Assembly (NCBI GenBank): GCA_963843255.1
Contig: CAWJJQ010000001.1
Span: 124,001-188,000 of the forward strand
DNA: 64,000 nt
Reading direction: 5' to 3'
Source: Bog-159 sp963843255
Lineage (GTDB): Bacteria; Acidobacteriota; Terriglobia; Bryobacterales; Bryobacteraceae
Below the pieces are notes generated by a model. That model made no database searches. It saw nothing but the letters and a program-made list of their open reading frames with translations, and was not told the origin of the DNA. Shown in pieces: positions 18,085 through 26,803 of this stretch (within the stretch, counting starts at the first letter, position 1; each line of letters starts with the position of its first letter). The translations under genes and the position numbers were made by a program.

Positions 18085-19212
18085 ATGTCCATGAAATCCC
18101 GAATCGGATCAATGTTTCTGCCGTCGGCCGCAATCGCTCTTCTGGCTTTCACCGGAATCGCCGCGGCACAGGACCAGGAAGGCCCCGCGAAAGACGTTGG
18201 CAACACGGTAGCCAAGCCGCGCCAGCCTTCCAGCGAGCCTGAAGCGGCGCCCATCCCGTCCAAGCTCAGCAAAAAAGCCCAGCCCGATGTTCCCACCAAT
18301 CTGCCCAGCTTCAAGAGCGACGTCAACGTCGTCAGCGTAGACGTAGCCATTCTCGATAACAAGGGCCACTTCATTCCGAATATCCCGCGCGCCAGCTTCC
18401 GCGTCCTGGAAGACAATGTTCCGCAGCAGGTGAAATCCTTCACCAAGGGTGAAGCCCCCATGACCGTTTGCCTGCTCATCGAGTTCAGCAACAAGTTCCA
18501 ATGGTATGGCGGCATGACCTGGTACCAGACCCTCACCGCCGCATACGGCTTCGCGCAAACCCTCAAGGCGGACGATTATGTGGCCGTGATCGCTTACGAC
18601 ATGAAAGAGGAGATCCTCTCCGATTTCACCACCGATAAACGCCAGACTTACGAAGCCCTGCAGCGCCTGCGCATCCCCGGATTCTCCGAAGCCAATCTGT
18701 TCGACGCGCTGGCCGATACCGAAGAGCGCATGTCCAAAATCGAAGGCCGCAAGGCGATTCTGCTGCTGTCTTCGGGCGTCGACACTTTCAGTAAGTTAAC
18801 TTACGATAAAGCCCGCCACGCGATTCAGGATGGCGGCGTCCCGGTGTACGCCATCAGCCTCATGCAGGCCCTGCGCATCATGAGTCCCCGCGGCGATAGT
18901 ATCGGCTTCCTGCAGGCCGACAACCAGATGAACACCTTCGCCCGCGAAACCGGTGGCATGGCCTTCTTCCCGCGCTTCTACGGCGAGTTTCCCAATATCT
19001 TCGGGCAGATCTCCGATTCCCTGCGCAATCAGTACTCCATCGGCTATGAGCCCGCCAACAAAGCGCGCGATGGAAAATTTCGCAAAATCAAAGTGGAATT
19101 GGTGAACCCCGCTACCAACGAGCCGCTGCGCGTGGTCGACGAAAAGGGGAAGCCCATTAAATATCAGGTCATCGCCAAGGCCGGCTACACCGCGCCGCGT
19201 GAAGTCGAATAG
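18085..19212 (+). CDS. Secreted VWFA-related protein
   Basis: 375 aa. Signal peptide (FLPSAAIALLAFTGIAAAQ), a ~60-residue linker, then the acidobacterial VWFA-related domain: VNVVSVDVAILDNKGHFI, FRVLEDNVPQQVKSF, VCLLIEFSNKF, GRKAILLLSSGVDTFSKLT and a final IGYEP..KFRKIKVE. The metal-site motif is E-x-S-N rather than D-x-S-x-S, so metal binding may be weak or lost. A TATAGT -10-like box lies at about 18063-18068. Function of this family is unknown. Confidence 0.85.
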   Translation: MSMKSRIGSMFLPSAAIALLAFTGIAAAQDQEGPAKDVGNTVAKPRQPSSEPEAAPIPSKLSKKAQPDVPTNLPSFKSDVNVVSVDVAILDNKGHFIPNIPRASFRVLEDNVPQQVKSFTKGEAPMTVCLLIEFSNKFQWYGGMTWYQTLTAAYGFAQTLKADDYVAVIAYDMKEEILSDFTTDKRQTYEALQRLRIPGFSEANLFDALADTEERMSKIEGRKAILLLSSGVDTFSKLTYDKARHAIQDGGVPVYAISLMQALRIMSPRGDSIGFLQADNQMNTFARETGGMAFFPRFYGEFPNIFGQISDSLRNQYSIGYEPANKARDGKFRKIKVELVNPATNEPLRVVDEKGKPIKYQVIAKAGYTAPREVE

Positions 19213-19310
19213 CGCGCGAGATTGTCAAGCACTCCATCTAGCCTCTTTGCAAGCTGATGCAAAACTGTTGACACCTCTGTTACAGGTCTGTTAACCTCGC
19301 CTCCGTTAGC

Positions 19311-19772
19311 ATGAGACAATCGCCTGCCCCCTTTCGGGCAAAAGCTCCCGAGATCCTCTTGGTTGATGATAATCGACAGGGCCTGATCGCCCGCAAATCC
19401 CTGCTCCAGGAAATTGGATGCAATATCTCCACGGCTACCAGCGGAGACGAGGCCCTCGATCTCCTCGAGAGGCAAAAGTTTGATGTGATCGTAACGGATT
19501 ACAAGATGCCGCGCATGGACGGCGTCGAGCTCATCAAGCGCATTCGCAGCGCGGGCTCCGGCGCGCGCATCATTCTTCTTTCCGGCTTTGTCGAGCCGCT
19601 GGGCCTCACCGAAGAGTCCACCGGCGCCGACGTGGTCATCGCCAAAAGTGCGGGCGAAGTCGGACAGTTGACCCGCTCCGTCAAGCGCCTGCTGAACCAG
19701 CCGCCCGCGCGCAAGCCAGCCACGTCAGCCGAGGCGCCCGCGCGTGCCGCATCAAAAGCCCGGCGAAGCTAA
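19311..19772 (+). CDS. Single-domain response regulator
   Basis: 153 aa. CheY-like receiver: acidic pair in ILLVDDNRQ (~18), phospho-acceptor Asp in DVIVTDYKMPRMDG (~61), Ser in IILLSGF (~86) and Lys in VVIAKS (~107). The C-terminal ~35 residues are Ala/Pro/Lys-rich and carry no output domain. No histidine kinase is adjacent. A TTGACA -35-like box lies at 19268-19273 but a matching -10 is poor. Confidence 0.88.
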   Translation: MRQSPAPFRAKAPEILLVDDNRQGLIARKSLLQEIGCNISTATSGDEALDLLERQKFDVIVTDYKMPRMDGVELIKRIRSAGSGARIILLSGFVEPLGLTEESTGADVVIAKSAGEVGQLTRSVKRLLNQPPARKPATSAEAPARAASKARRS

Positions 19773-19791
19773 CCCATTACCCATACGCAGC

Positions 19792-19830
19792 GGGGCAGGC
19801 CCTCGGCCTGCGCGGGGCTCTCAGCCCCGC
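19792..19830. repeat. REP-like double hairpin, copy 2
   Basis: GCAGGCCCTCGGCCTGC followed by GCGGGGCTCTCAGCCCCGC. Relative to the 3349 copy, the second arm pair changed from AGGCC/GGCC to GGGGC/GCCCC, a compensatory change that keeps the hairpin. It separates the response regulator from the signal peptide of the M61 peptidase. Confidence 0.6.
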
Positions 19831-21579
19831 TTGGCGCGAAGCGCCGTCCTGCTTTTCCTCTTCTCCGCCTTAGCCGCAGCCCAATCCCCCGAACCGATTG
19901 CATACACCGTCCGCATCCCCGCGCCCGAAACCCACTACGCGGAGGTAGAAGCGCGCGTCCCCACCGCCGGCCGTCCCAGCGTCGAGCTGATGATGGCCGT
20001 ATGGACCCCCTACGTCATCCGCGAATACGCCAAGAACCTGGAAGCCGTAACCGCCCGCACACTCGATGGGCGTCCGCTACCCATCGCCAAGTCGCGCAAG
20101 AACCGCTGGCGCATCGAAACCGGCGGCGCGGATCCCGTCATGGTTTCCTATCGCGTCTACTGCCACGTCATGAACGTGCAGGATAACTGGGTCGATAGCG
20201 AATTCGCTCTCCTCAATGGCGCGGCCACATTCCTCACCCTCACCGATGGCATCCCCCGCCCGCACGACGTGCAATTGGTCCTGCCACCGGCTTGGAAACG
20301 GAGCCTCACCGGTATGCCGCCGCTCGGCGGCGAGCACCACTATCGCGCGCGCGATTACGAGATGCTGGTCGATTCCCCCATCGTGGCCGGCAATCCCGCC
20401 GTGCACGAGTTTACCGTGGAGGGCAAGCCGCACTTCCTGGTGGACGTAGAGGAAGACGGTGTCTTCGACGGCGACCGCGCCGCGCACGACCTGGCCGCTA
20501 TCGTACTTCAGGACGCCAAACTGTGGCGCGGCTTGCCGTACGACAAATATCTGTTCCTGAACATCCTCACCGGCGGTGGCGGCGGCATGGAGCACAGCAA
20601 CTCCACCGCCCTCATGGCCGACCGCTGGTCCACGCGCACCCCGCGCAACTATCTTCGCTGGCTGGATCTCGCCAGCCACGAATTCTTTCACACCTGGAAC
20701 GTGAAGCGCCTGCGCCCCGCCGAGCTCACGCCCGGCCAGTACGAGACCGAGCCCTACACCACCAGCCTGGGAATCGCCGAAGGTTTCACCAGCTACTACG
20801 GGCCCGTGCTGGTGCACCGCGCGGGACTCGATACCGAACAGGACCTGCTCGCCAATCTCTCGCGCAACATTCGCGAGCTGCAGACCACTCCCGGCCGCCT
20901 CGTCCAGTCGCTCTCCATGTCATCCTTCGATACCTGGATCAAGTTCTACCGTCCCGATGAGAACTCCGTCAACACCGCCATCAGCTACTACACCAAGGGC
21001 GCGGTAGCCGGCTTCCTGCTGGATGCCCGCGTGCGCGCCGCCACTCACGGCGCCAAATCGCTCGACGACGTGATGCGCCTGGCGCTCGCGCAAAATCCCG
21101 TAGCGCGTGGCTACACCCCCGCGGCCTTTCGCGCGGCCGCCTCCGCAGTGGCCGGCACGGATCTCAGCGCCTGGTTCGCCCAGGTCTTCGATTCCGCTAG
21201 CGAGCTCGACTATCGCGAAGCGCTCGACTGGTTCGGCCTGCGCTTCGCCAGCGAAGAATCGTCGCACCACGCCTGGCTGGGCGCGGATACCAAAGACGAC
21301 AATGGCCACCTCGTGATCACCCGCATCCCGCGCGGCACCCCGGCCTATGACGCGGGCCTCGATACCAACGACGAACTGATCAGCTTCAACGGATTCCGCG
21401 TGCGTCCCACCGACTGGGACCGCCAGCTATCCAACTTCCATCCGGACGACCGCCTGCGCCTGGTAGTGTCCCGCCGCGGCCGTAGCGTCCCCATCGAAGT
21501 AACGCTAGGCCGCGAACCCGTCGATCGATGGACCCTGGAAGTGTCCGACCAAGCCTCGCCCCACCGAACCGCCTGGTAG
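19831..21579 (+). CDS. Secreted M61-family metallopeptidase with PDZ domain
   Basis: 582 aa from a TTG at 19831. The frame is open back to a GTG at 19744, but that part is only the palindromic repeat and the end of the previous gene. From 19831 the sequence LARSAVLLFLFSALAAAQ is an ideal signal peptide. No clear ribosome site supports either start. M61 features: zinc motif HEFFHTWN (~284) with the downstream Glu in LGIAEGFTSYYG (~315). C-terminal PDZ (~490-570): ITRIPRGTPAYDAGLDTNDE. Family members are glycyl aminopeptidases. Substrate here unknown. Confidence 0.88.
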   Translation: MARSAVLLFLFSALAAAQSPEPIAYTVRIPAPETHYAEVEARVPTAGRPSVELMMAVWTPYVIREYAKNLEAVTARTLDGRPLPIAKSRKNRWRIETGGADPVMVSYRVYCHVMNVQDNWVDSEFALLNGAATFLTLTDGIPRPHDVQLVLPPAWKRSLTGMPPLGGEHHYRARDYEMLVDSPIVAGNPAVHEFTVEGKPHFLVDVEEDGVFDGDRAAHDLAAIVLQDAKLWRGLPYDKYLFLNILTGGGGGMEHSNSTALMADRWSTRTPRNYLRWLDLASHEFFHTWNVKRLRPAELTPGQYETEPYTTSLGIAEGFTSYYGPVLVHRAGLDTEQDLLANLSRNIRELQTTPGRLVQSLSMSSFDTWIKFYRPDENSVNTAISYYTKGAVAGFLLDARVRAATHGAKSLDDVMRLALAQNPVARGYTPAAFRAAASAVAGTDLSAWFAQVFDSASELDYREALDWFGLRFASEESSHHAWLGADTKDDNGHLVITRIPRGTPAYDAGLDTNDELISFNGFRVRPTDWDRQLSNFHPDDRLRLVVSRRGRSVPIEVTLGREPVDRWTLEVSDQASPHRTAW

Positions 21580-21592
21580 CTCCGCCTTGCTT

Positions 21593-22585
21593 TTAACCTA
21601 CTCCCGCCAAGCGCAGCGCTTTCCGGGCCGTGGTGCTGATAGCCAGCGCTTGCAAACTACCCAGGGGAATCCAACGAAATCCTCGCGCAGCTTGCCGCAC
21701 CGCACCCACAACCACCGTGACCCGGTAGTGATGGTGCGTAATCGTATGCCGGAACGTACCAACCATCCGCGCCCCCTGCAACCCCGGCACCTGCTCAATC
21801 GCGGGCAACTCCCAAAACCCCGCCATGCGCCCGGAATCCGCGCCCCGCTGCCACATCAAAATCTTTCCCCGCCGCTCCACAATCGCCACCCCGCTCTCGA
21901 TCTTCACCGGCGTAGCCTTGCGCAATTTAACCGGCAATTCCAAAGTGCGCCCGAGGCGCAGCCCTGCGCATTCCGCCCGTAGCGGACACACGCCGCATCG
22001 CGGCGAGCGCGGCAGGCAAACGGTAGCCCCCAGTTCCATCAGGGCCTGGTTGAACGCCCCCGCCCTCTTCCGGTCCAACCATTGCTGCGCGATCTCCCGA
22101 AACCGCGCCCGCGTGCGCGCCGCGCCAGTATCGGCCGCGTCGTTGGTCACCCGAGCCACCACCCGCATCACGTTGCCATCCACCACCGCGTACGGCAGCC
22201 CGAACGCAATGCTCGCAACCGCCGCCGCCGTGTAATCACCCACCCCAGGCAATTGCGCGATAGCCTCATAGCTGTCCGGAAAGACGTCCGCCACCAGTAC
22301 CGCGGCTTTGTGCAGATTGCGCGCGCGCGAATAATACCCAAGCCCGCTCCAGCAAGCCAGCACCTCCTGCTCGGAAGCGCGAGCCAAAGCCGCCGCGCTA
22401 GGAAACCGCTCCAGAAACCGCGCGTAATAAGGGATCACGGCTTCCGCGCGGGTCTGCTGCAGCATGATCTCGGATACCCAGATGCGATAGGGATCCGTAG
22501 TCTGACGCCAGGGAAGATCGCGATGATGAGAGTCGTACCAGGCGAGCAGTTTCCTGCCGATCGAGCCCGCACGAGCAAGCGTCAT
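21593..22585 (-). CDS. mutY: A/G-specific adenine DNA glycosylase MutY
   Basis: 330 aa. Removes A opposite 8-oxoG. Visible: catalytic Glu region WVSEIMLQQTRAE (~38), HhH LPGVGDYTAAAVASIAFG (~115), catalytic Asp VDGNVMRV (~135), 4Fe-4S cysteines CLPRSPRCGVCPLRAEC (C-x6-C-x2-C-x5-C, ~190) and a C-terminal NUDIX-like 8-oxoG reader ending near FRWIPLGSLQAL. Start ATG 22585 overlaps the stop of the S24-like gene (ATGA). The longer open frame upstream is only its shadow. Confidence 0.93.
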   Translation of the reverse strand: MTLARAGSIGRKLLAWYDSHHRDLPWRQTTDPYRIWVSEIMLQQTRAEAVIPYYARFLERFPSAAALARASEQEVLACWSGLGYYSRARNLHKAAVLVADVFPDSYEAIAQLPGVGDYTAAAVASIAFGLPYAVVDGNVMRVVARVTNDAADTGAARTRARFREIAQQWLDRKRAGAFNQALMELGATVCLPRSPRCGVCPLRAECAGLRLGRTLELPVKLRKATPVKIESGVAIVERRGKILMWQRGADSGRMAGFWELPAIEQVPGLQGARMVGTFRHTITHHHYRVTVVVGAVRQAARGFRWIPLGSLQALAISTTARKALRLAGVG

Positions 22586-23394
22586 TCGAGCGTTTCGATC
22601 CACTCGGCAAACACGCGCAGTTGATCCGGCCGCAGATCGAGTGCCTCGAACTCCGGATTCAAAGGCTCGAGCACAATAGCTTCGTGCTCCCACTCGTCCT
22701 CGCCGCTCCGCGTAATCCTGCTGGTATATCGCTTCAGGGTGTACCGCTCGTGCATCCCGATCAACTCCACCAGCACGATCTTGCCCTTGCGCGAGCCCAC
22801 TACCGGCGTGCGGAAGATGTTGAGGCTGCCGTCCGGAATGCGCGGCTCCATGGACTGCCCCACTACATGCGCCACAAACATCCCCTCCCGCAAGTGCAAG
22901 TGGGCCGGAACGCGAACCCAATCTTCCGGCTCCTGGTCCACGGCCTCTTCCGGCCCGAACTTACCCGCAGCCGCGCGCAACGAATAAAGAGGTAGATGTG
23001 TGAGGAACCGCTCCACCCTTACCGGTTCCACATGCTGAGCAAAAAGCCGGTCCGCCACGCGCGAAAACGAATCTACCACCACCGCCTGGCGTTCGGAAAC
23101 CCGCAGCACATGCGAAAACGAATCTTCCCAGCTTTCGAGCAAACGCCGCGCCCCAGCCTCGGCAATCTTGTCCTCGAAGTCCCGCGCAAGCGCCGCCAGA
23201 TAAACGGCATCCTCGGCCTCCGCCAAATCTTCCCAATGCGGCCTCAACCGCAAAGCGTGCCGCCGCGACTCCGGATCGGCATCCACCAGCAGCACCCCGA
23301 CATCATGCACCGGCCGCCCCGGCACAGCCAATTGCAAAAGGACAAACTCCCCCCGCGCACGCGCACGAATGGGTACGACCTCCGCAATCGCCAT
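22582..23394 (-). CDS. S24/LexA-like peptidase-domain protein
   Basis: 270 aa from ATG 23394 (MAIAEVVPIRAR). An earlier GTG start would add 29 residues of low-complexity origin. The N-terminal half resembles a DUF3037-like domain (VLLQLAVPGRPVHDVGVLLVD). The C-terminal half is an S24-type serine/lysine domain: Ser in GMFVAHVVGQSMEPRIPDGS (~175) and Lys in HERYTLKRYTS (~215). There is no HTH, so it is not LexA. Translationally coupled to mutY, perhaps as a DNA-damage pair. Confidence 0.75.
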   Translation of the reverse strand: MAIAEVVPIRARARGEFVLLQLAVPGRPVHDVGVLLVDADPESRRHALRLRPHWEDLAEAEDAVYLAALARDFEDKIAEAGARRLLESWEDSFSHVLRVSERQAVVVDSFSRVADRLFAQHVEPVRVERFLTHLPLYSLRAAAGKFGPEEAVDQEPEDWVRVPAHLHLREGMFVAHVVGQSMEPRIPDGSLNIFRTPVVGSRKGKIVLVELIGMHERYTLKRYTSRITRSGEDEWEHEAIVLEPLNPEFEALDLRPDQLRVFAEWIETLE

Positions 23395-23490
23395 CAAATC
23401 TCTTATCGTCCAATCCCCATCCGCCCTGCGAGCGAAGCAAGCAGGCGGAATCAAAACCACCAACCACCAGCCACCCACCACCAGCCACGT

Positions 23491-23518
23491 TCGCTTTGCG
23501 CGTCCTAGCGCAAAGCGA
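23491..23518 (-). terminator. 11-bp perfect hairpin just after a stop codon
   Basis: TCGCTTTGCGC-GTCCTA-GCGCAAAGCGA lies two bases beyond the stop of the VWFA gene transcribed leftward. Stem and position suit a terminator or 3'-end stabiliser. There is no U-run, so a classical intrinsic terminator is not claimed. Confidence 0.5.
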
Positions 23519-23520
23519 GC

Positions 23521-24528
23521 CTAAGGTGCAAACGGATAGTATCCCTTCCTAAACCGCACCTTAGCCGTGGGCAGCTCCGGCACCACTACCTTGATGCTCC
23601 GGAACTGCTTCGGGCTGGTATTCCCCACGTCCGGCACATACCGCAGAATGTACTGCGTGGTCACTTCGCCGGCAATCGCCGCGATGGCGTGAAAAATCCC
23701 GCTCGAAATCTCCGAAGCATACGCGCCCATTCCCACCGTCAAAGCGTAGTTGCCGTCGTCGGAAGGATGCGACAGATAGCCGTCCACGTCGGAGTACAAG
23801 TCGTTCAGCGGATACACCACCCGCCCGCCGGTCTCTCCGGTCATGCGCAGCATATTCTCGTCGCCCTCGCTCGAGAACCCCCACGATACCGTGCTCATGC
23901 CGTAAATCGTCACCAGGCTGCGCTGCGCGATCTCGATCACCTCGTCCAGGCTCTTCTTGCTGGCGTTGTCGTGCCCGTCGCCGATCACGATCAACACCCG
24001 CCGCGGGTCGTAAGGCTCGCCTTCCACCAGTTGCCGGTTCATGCACGCCATGTAAATGGCGTCGTACAACGACGACCCGCCCGCCGGCTTCAGCTTGCGC
24101 AGCCGGTCCACGATCTTCTCCGAGTCCGTGGTGGTATTTACCTGCAGCTCCGCTTCGTTGGCGTAAGAGATCAGGTAGCCGCTGTACTTCTTATCGCCCG
24201 GCAGCAGGTTCAGCGCCAGCTCGATGGCCGCGTCCTGGTACTTGGCCCAATGGATGCGGCTGTTGTTGCTCAGGTCGATCAGGAATCCCACCACCACCGG
24301 CTGATTGCGGTCGTGGCTGAAGAACTCGATGTGCTGCTCCTTGCCCTGGTCCAGGATTTTGAAGTCCTTGGCCTCCAGGTTCGAGACGAAGCGTCCCTTC
24401 TCGTCGGTGACCGTAACCGGTACGATCACCTCGTTCACCTGGACCTTGATTGCTTTTGCTGGTTTATCGGATTGCGCGAGTAGCGCCAGGCAGACAAAGA
24501 CCGGCGCCAAAAGAGTGCGTGCCACCAT
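23521..24528 (-). CDS. Secreted VWFA-related protein
   Basis: 335 aa. Signal peptide MVARTLLAPVFVCLALLAQS. VQVNEVIVPVTVTDEKGRFV, FKILDQGKEQHIEFF, VVGFLIDLSNNSRI (metal-site motif D-x-S-N-N instead of D-x-S-x-S), RRVLIVIGDGHDNASKKSL and a C-terminal YVPD..KQFRSIKV. Same architecture as the proteins at 18085 and 28376, so a paralogous family is scattered here. Role unknown. Confidence 0.85.
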   Translation of the reverse strand: MVARTLLAPVFVCLALLAQSDKPAKAIKVQVNEVIVPVTVTDEKGRFVSNLEAKDFKILDQGKEQHIEFFSHDRNQPVVVGFLIDLSNNSRIHWAKYQDAAIELALNLLPGDKKYSGYLISYANEAELQVNTTTDSEKIVDRLRKLKPAGGSSLYDAIYMACMNRQLVEGEPYDPRRVLIVIGDGHDNASKKSLDEVIEIAQRSLVTIYGMSTVSWGFSSEGDENMLRMTGETGGRVVYPLNDLYSDVDGYLSHPSDDGNYALTVGMGAYASEISSGIFHAIAAIAGEVTTQYILRYVPDVGNTSPKQFRSIKVVVPELPTAKVRFRKGYYPFAP

Positions 24529-24604
24529 GAAGGTTAACCGTTGCCCTTTATTCTAGCAGGCGGTGGGGCCGGCCCGTGGCCGCCGCGGGGCCCTAAGCCG
24601 CGCC

Positions 24605-25753
24605 TTATCCCAACGCCAGCCAGCCCAGCGCGCCCCGCGTGGCGCTGCGCGACAACGGCTTGTCCACCGACGGATCCCACGGCTGCTCGCTCAGCACCAT
24701 GCGGCTCCTGAACGTGGCGCCGCGATCGTACGATACCGTCATCGCCAGGTCCACCAGCAAATCGCCGCCCGGATCTTTGTGCCCGTATTCGTAGAACGCA
24801 CAGCAGATCTCGCCGCGCGCGGTTACGATCAGGTGGGGCTGGAACTCGTGCTGAACGGACGCCGCATCCGGCGCCAGGGGCTCGCCCGAAGGCGGTCCCT
24901 GCCAGGTTCGCCCTCCATCCATCGACCGCCGGCAGTAGATCCGCGAACGGCCCTCCCGGTCGTCGGCCCAGACGCACAGTGCTACGCCGTCCTGCGCGAT
25001 GCAGGTGGCCGGCGCCGTTTCCGGCAGCCCGTCCTGCACCCCCGTGATGCCTTCCGCCACCATCACCGGCGCATCGAAGCTTGCGCCCCCGTCCCTCGAG
25101 CTCGCTGTGAGAATATCGCAGTCACAGGGCCCCGTCATCCACACCACGTGCACCACGCCGGTAGTATCCACGATCACCTCGGGGTTGAAACACATCCCCG
25201 GCAATATTTGTCCCGGCCGGCTTTGCGCCGTGCCGCTCCAGGATGTCCCGTCGCTGGTGCGTGCGAAGCATAACGAATTGTCCAGATCCGCCACCAGGTA
25301 AAGGCTGCCGCGAAACGGGCTCCTGGCATTCAAGTCTGTGCCGATCGAATAACAGCACTCCGACCCGCCGGTCAAAACCACTCTGGGAGCCGTCCAGTGA
25401 ATGCCGCCGTCTTCCGACCGGTACACCACCAGCGATGCCCGCGAGCGGTTCCCTTCCAATGCCAGCGCCGCAAGCTGCAGATTACCCCGTGCGTCTATCG
25501 CGATCACGGGTCCCACCACGCCCGCCCAGCCGCTCCCCAACGCCAGCGGCCAGGATTCCCTCCACGAAGCGCCTCCGTCGAAACTGACACGCGCCGTTAT
25601 CGCCGGCCCCCCATCGGGCGACGCGATCTCCTCCACTCCTACAATGTGCTTCGGATCGAGCGGATTCACGAGCAAGGCGGACTCGTTTCGGCTGGACCCT
25701 GAAACTTCGCGTCTCGGACTCCGCTTTCGAACAGGTTTGGCGCCATCCATCAT
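24605..25753 (-). CDS. Sialidase/BNR-repeat beta-propeller protein
   Basis: 382 aa, no clear signal peptide. Asp-box (BNR) signatures S-x-D-x-G-x-x-W occur as SFDGGASWRES, SEDGGIHWTAP, SRDGGASFDAP, SMDGGRTWQGP and SYDRGATFRS, at regular spacing, the pattern of a six-bladed sialidase-like propeller. The catalytic Arg triad of true sialidases was not identified, so the substrate is open. The first ~25 residues are Arg/Ser-rich and may not belong. Confidence 0.75.
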   Translation of the reverse strand: MMDGAKPVRKRSPRREVSGSSRNESALLVNPLDPKHIVGVEEIASPDGGPAITARVSFDGGASWRESWPLALGSGWAGVVGPVIAIDARGNLQLAALALEGNRSRASLVVYRSEDGGIHWTAPRVVLTGGSECCYSIGTDLNARSPFRGSLYLVADLDNSLCFARTSDGTSWSGTAQSRPGQILPGMCFNPEVIVDTTGVVHVVWMTGPCDCDILTASSRDGGASFDAPVMVAEGITGVQDGLPETAPATCIAQDGVALCVWADDREGRSRIYCRRSMDGGRTWQGPPSGEPLAPDAASVQHEFQPHLIVTARGEICCAFYEYGHKDPGGDLLVDLAMTVSYDRGATFRSRMVLSEQPWDPSVDKPLSRSATRGALGWLALG

Positions 25754-25799
25754 AGGGAGCGGGAGAGCTTCATTAAATTGTGACGCACTACCAACATAA

Positions 25800-25811
25800 C
25801 TGTATACAGTC
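25800..25811. promoter_or_regulatory. 12-bp palindrome ACTGTATACAGT
   Basis: Perfect palindrome in the divergent region between the sialidase-like gene and the SDR gene. Operator-like, resembling a shortened LexA box of other phyla. No regulator can be assigned from sequence. The rest of 25754-26000 shows no gene. Confidence 0.35.
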
Positions 25812-26000
25812 TGTATCGCGCATTATGGATAGTTTCCGCTATCCGCACGGAGCTTATTGGAAAACCAGGAGATGCTTGGAAGAGGGGCGCTCCGCTGTTA
25901 ACCTTTTCGGATTTGTCTGACAACTATCAGGAATTCCCTGAGTCCCCGCCTGCCGCCCGGCGGCCAAGTTGTCAAATGCTATCATGACCCCTGATCGCTT

Positions 26001-26801
26001 ATGCAAACGCGTCCCCTGGCCTTGATTACCGGCGCTTCCAGTGGCATTGGCGCCACCTTCGCGCGTCAGCTTGCGGCGCGCGGCTGCGACCTGGTGCTGG
26101 TGGCCCGCCGCCAGGACCGGCTCGCACAGGAGGCCCGCGACCTCGAGGCCGCCCACTCCATTCAGGCCGAGATTCTGCCGGCCGATCTCACCTGCGACGC
26201 CGGATTGAAAGCTGTGGAAGAGCGCATCGCGGCCGCCCCGGCTCTCGAATACCTCGTCAATAACGCCGGCTTCGGTATCACCGGACGGTTCTTCGAACTC
26301 CCGGTCGATGGCCAGGACAGCATGCATCGCCTTCACATCCTCGCACCGATGCGCCTGATGCACGCGGCGCTCGCCGGCATGGTCGCGCGCCGGCGCGGCA
26401 ACATTATCAACGTTTCTTCCGTCGCCGGCTTCGGACAAAGTCCTGGCAGCGTAAGCTATTCCGCCACCAAAACCTGGATGACCAGTTTCACCGAAGGTAT
26501 CTATCTGGAGTTGAAAAGCATCCGCTCGCCGGTGCGTGTGCAGGCGCTCTGCCCCGGCTTCACCCTTTCCGAATTCCACGACAGCATGCACTTCGATCGC
26601 AAGAACATCGCGGCGTCTCTTTGGATGTCCGCTGCGGACGTGGTCAGCGCTTCCCTGCGCGCGCTCGACCGTGACCAGTTGATCGTGGTCCCCGGCTGGC
26701 GCTACCGCCTGCTGTCTTCTGTCATGCGCTCCGTTCCGCGGCCGCTCTATCATTCCCTGGCGATTAAATACGCTCGCCAGACCAAACGCGATAAAGTTTA
26801 A
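26001..26801 (+). CDS. Short-chain dehydrogenase/reductase
   Basis: 266 aa, classical SDR. NAD(P)-binding TGASSGIGATF (~11), NNAGFG (~90), catalytic Ser in INVSSVAGF (~136) and YSATK (Tyr-x3-Lys, ~152). Arg at the end of the second strand (VLVARRQ) favours NADP. C-terminal region SVMRSVPRPLYHSLAIKYA may be membrane-associated. Two bases separate it from the next gene, so they are co-transcribed. Confidence 0.88.
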   Translation: MQTRPLALITGASSGIGATFARQLAARGCDLVLVARRQDRLAQEARDLEAAHSIQAEILPADLTCDAGLKAVEERIAAAPALEYLVNNAGFGITGRFFELPVDGQDSMHRLHILAPMRLMHAALAGMVARRRGNIINVSSVAGFGQSPGSVSYSATKTWMTSFTEGIYLELKSIRSPVRVQALCPGFTLSEFHDSMHFDRKNIAASLWMSAADVVSASLRALDRDQLIVVPGWRYRLLSSVMRSVPRPLYHSLAIKYARQTKRDKV

Positions 26802-26803
26802 GC

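Noticed and set aside
25800..25811. LexA box controlling an SOS gene
   Set aside because: Neighbouring genes are not SOS genes and the acidobacterial LexA site is not known to me; kept only as a palindrome.
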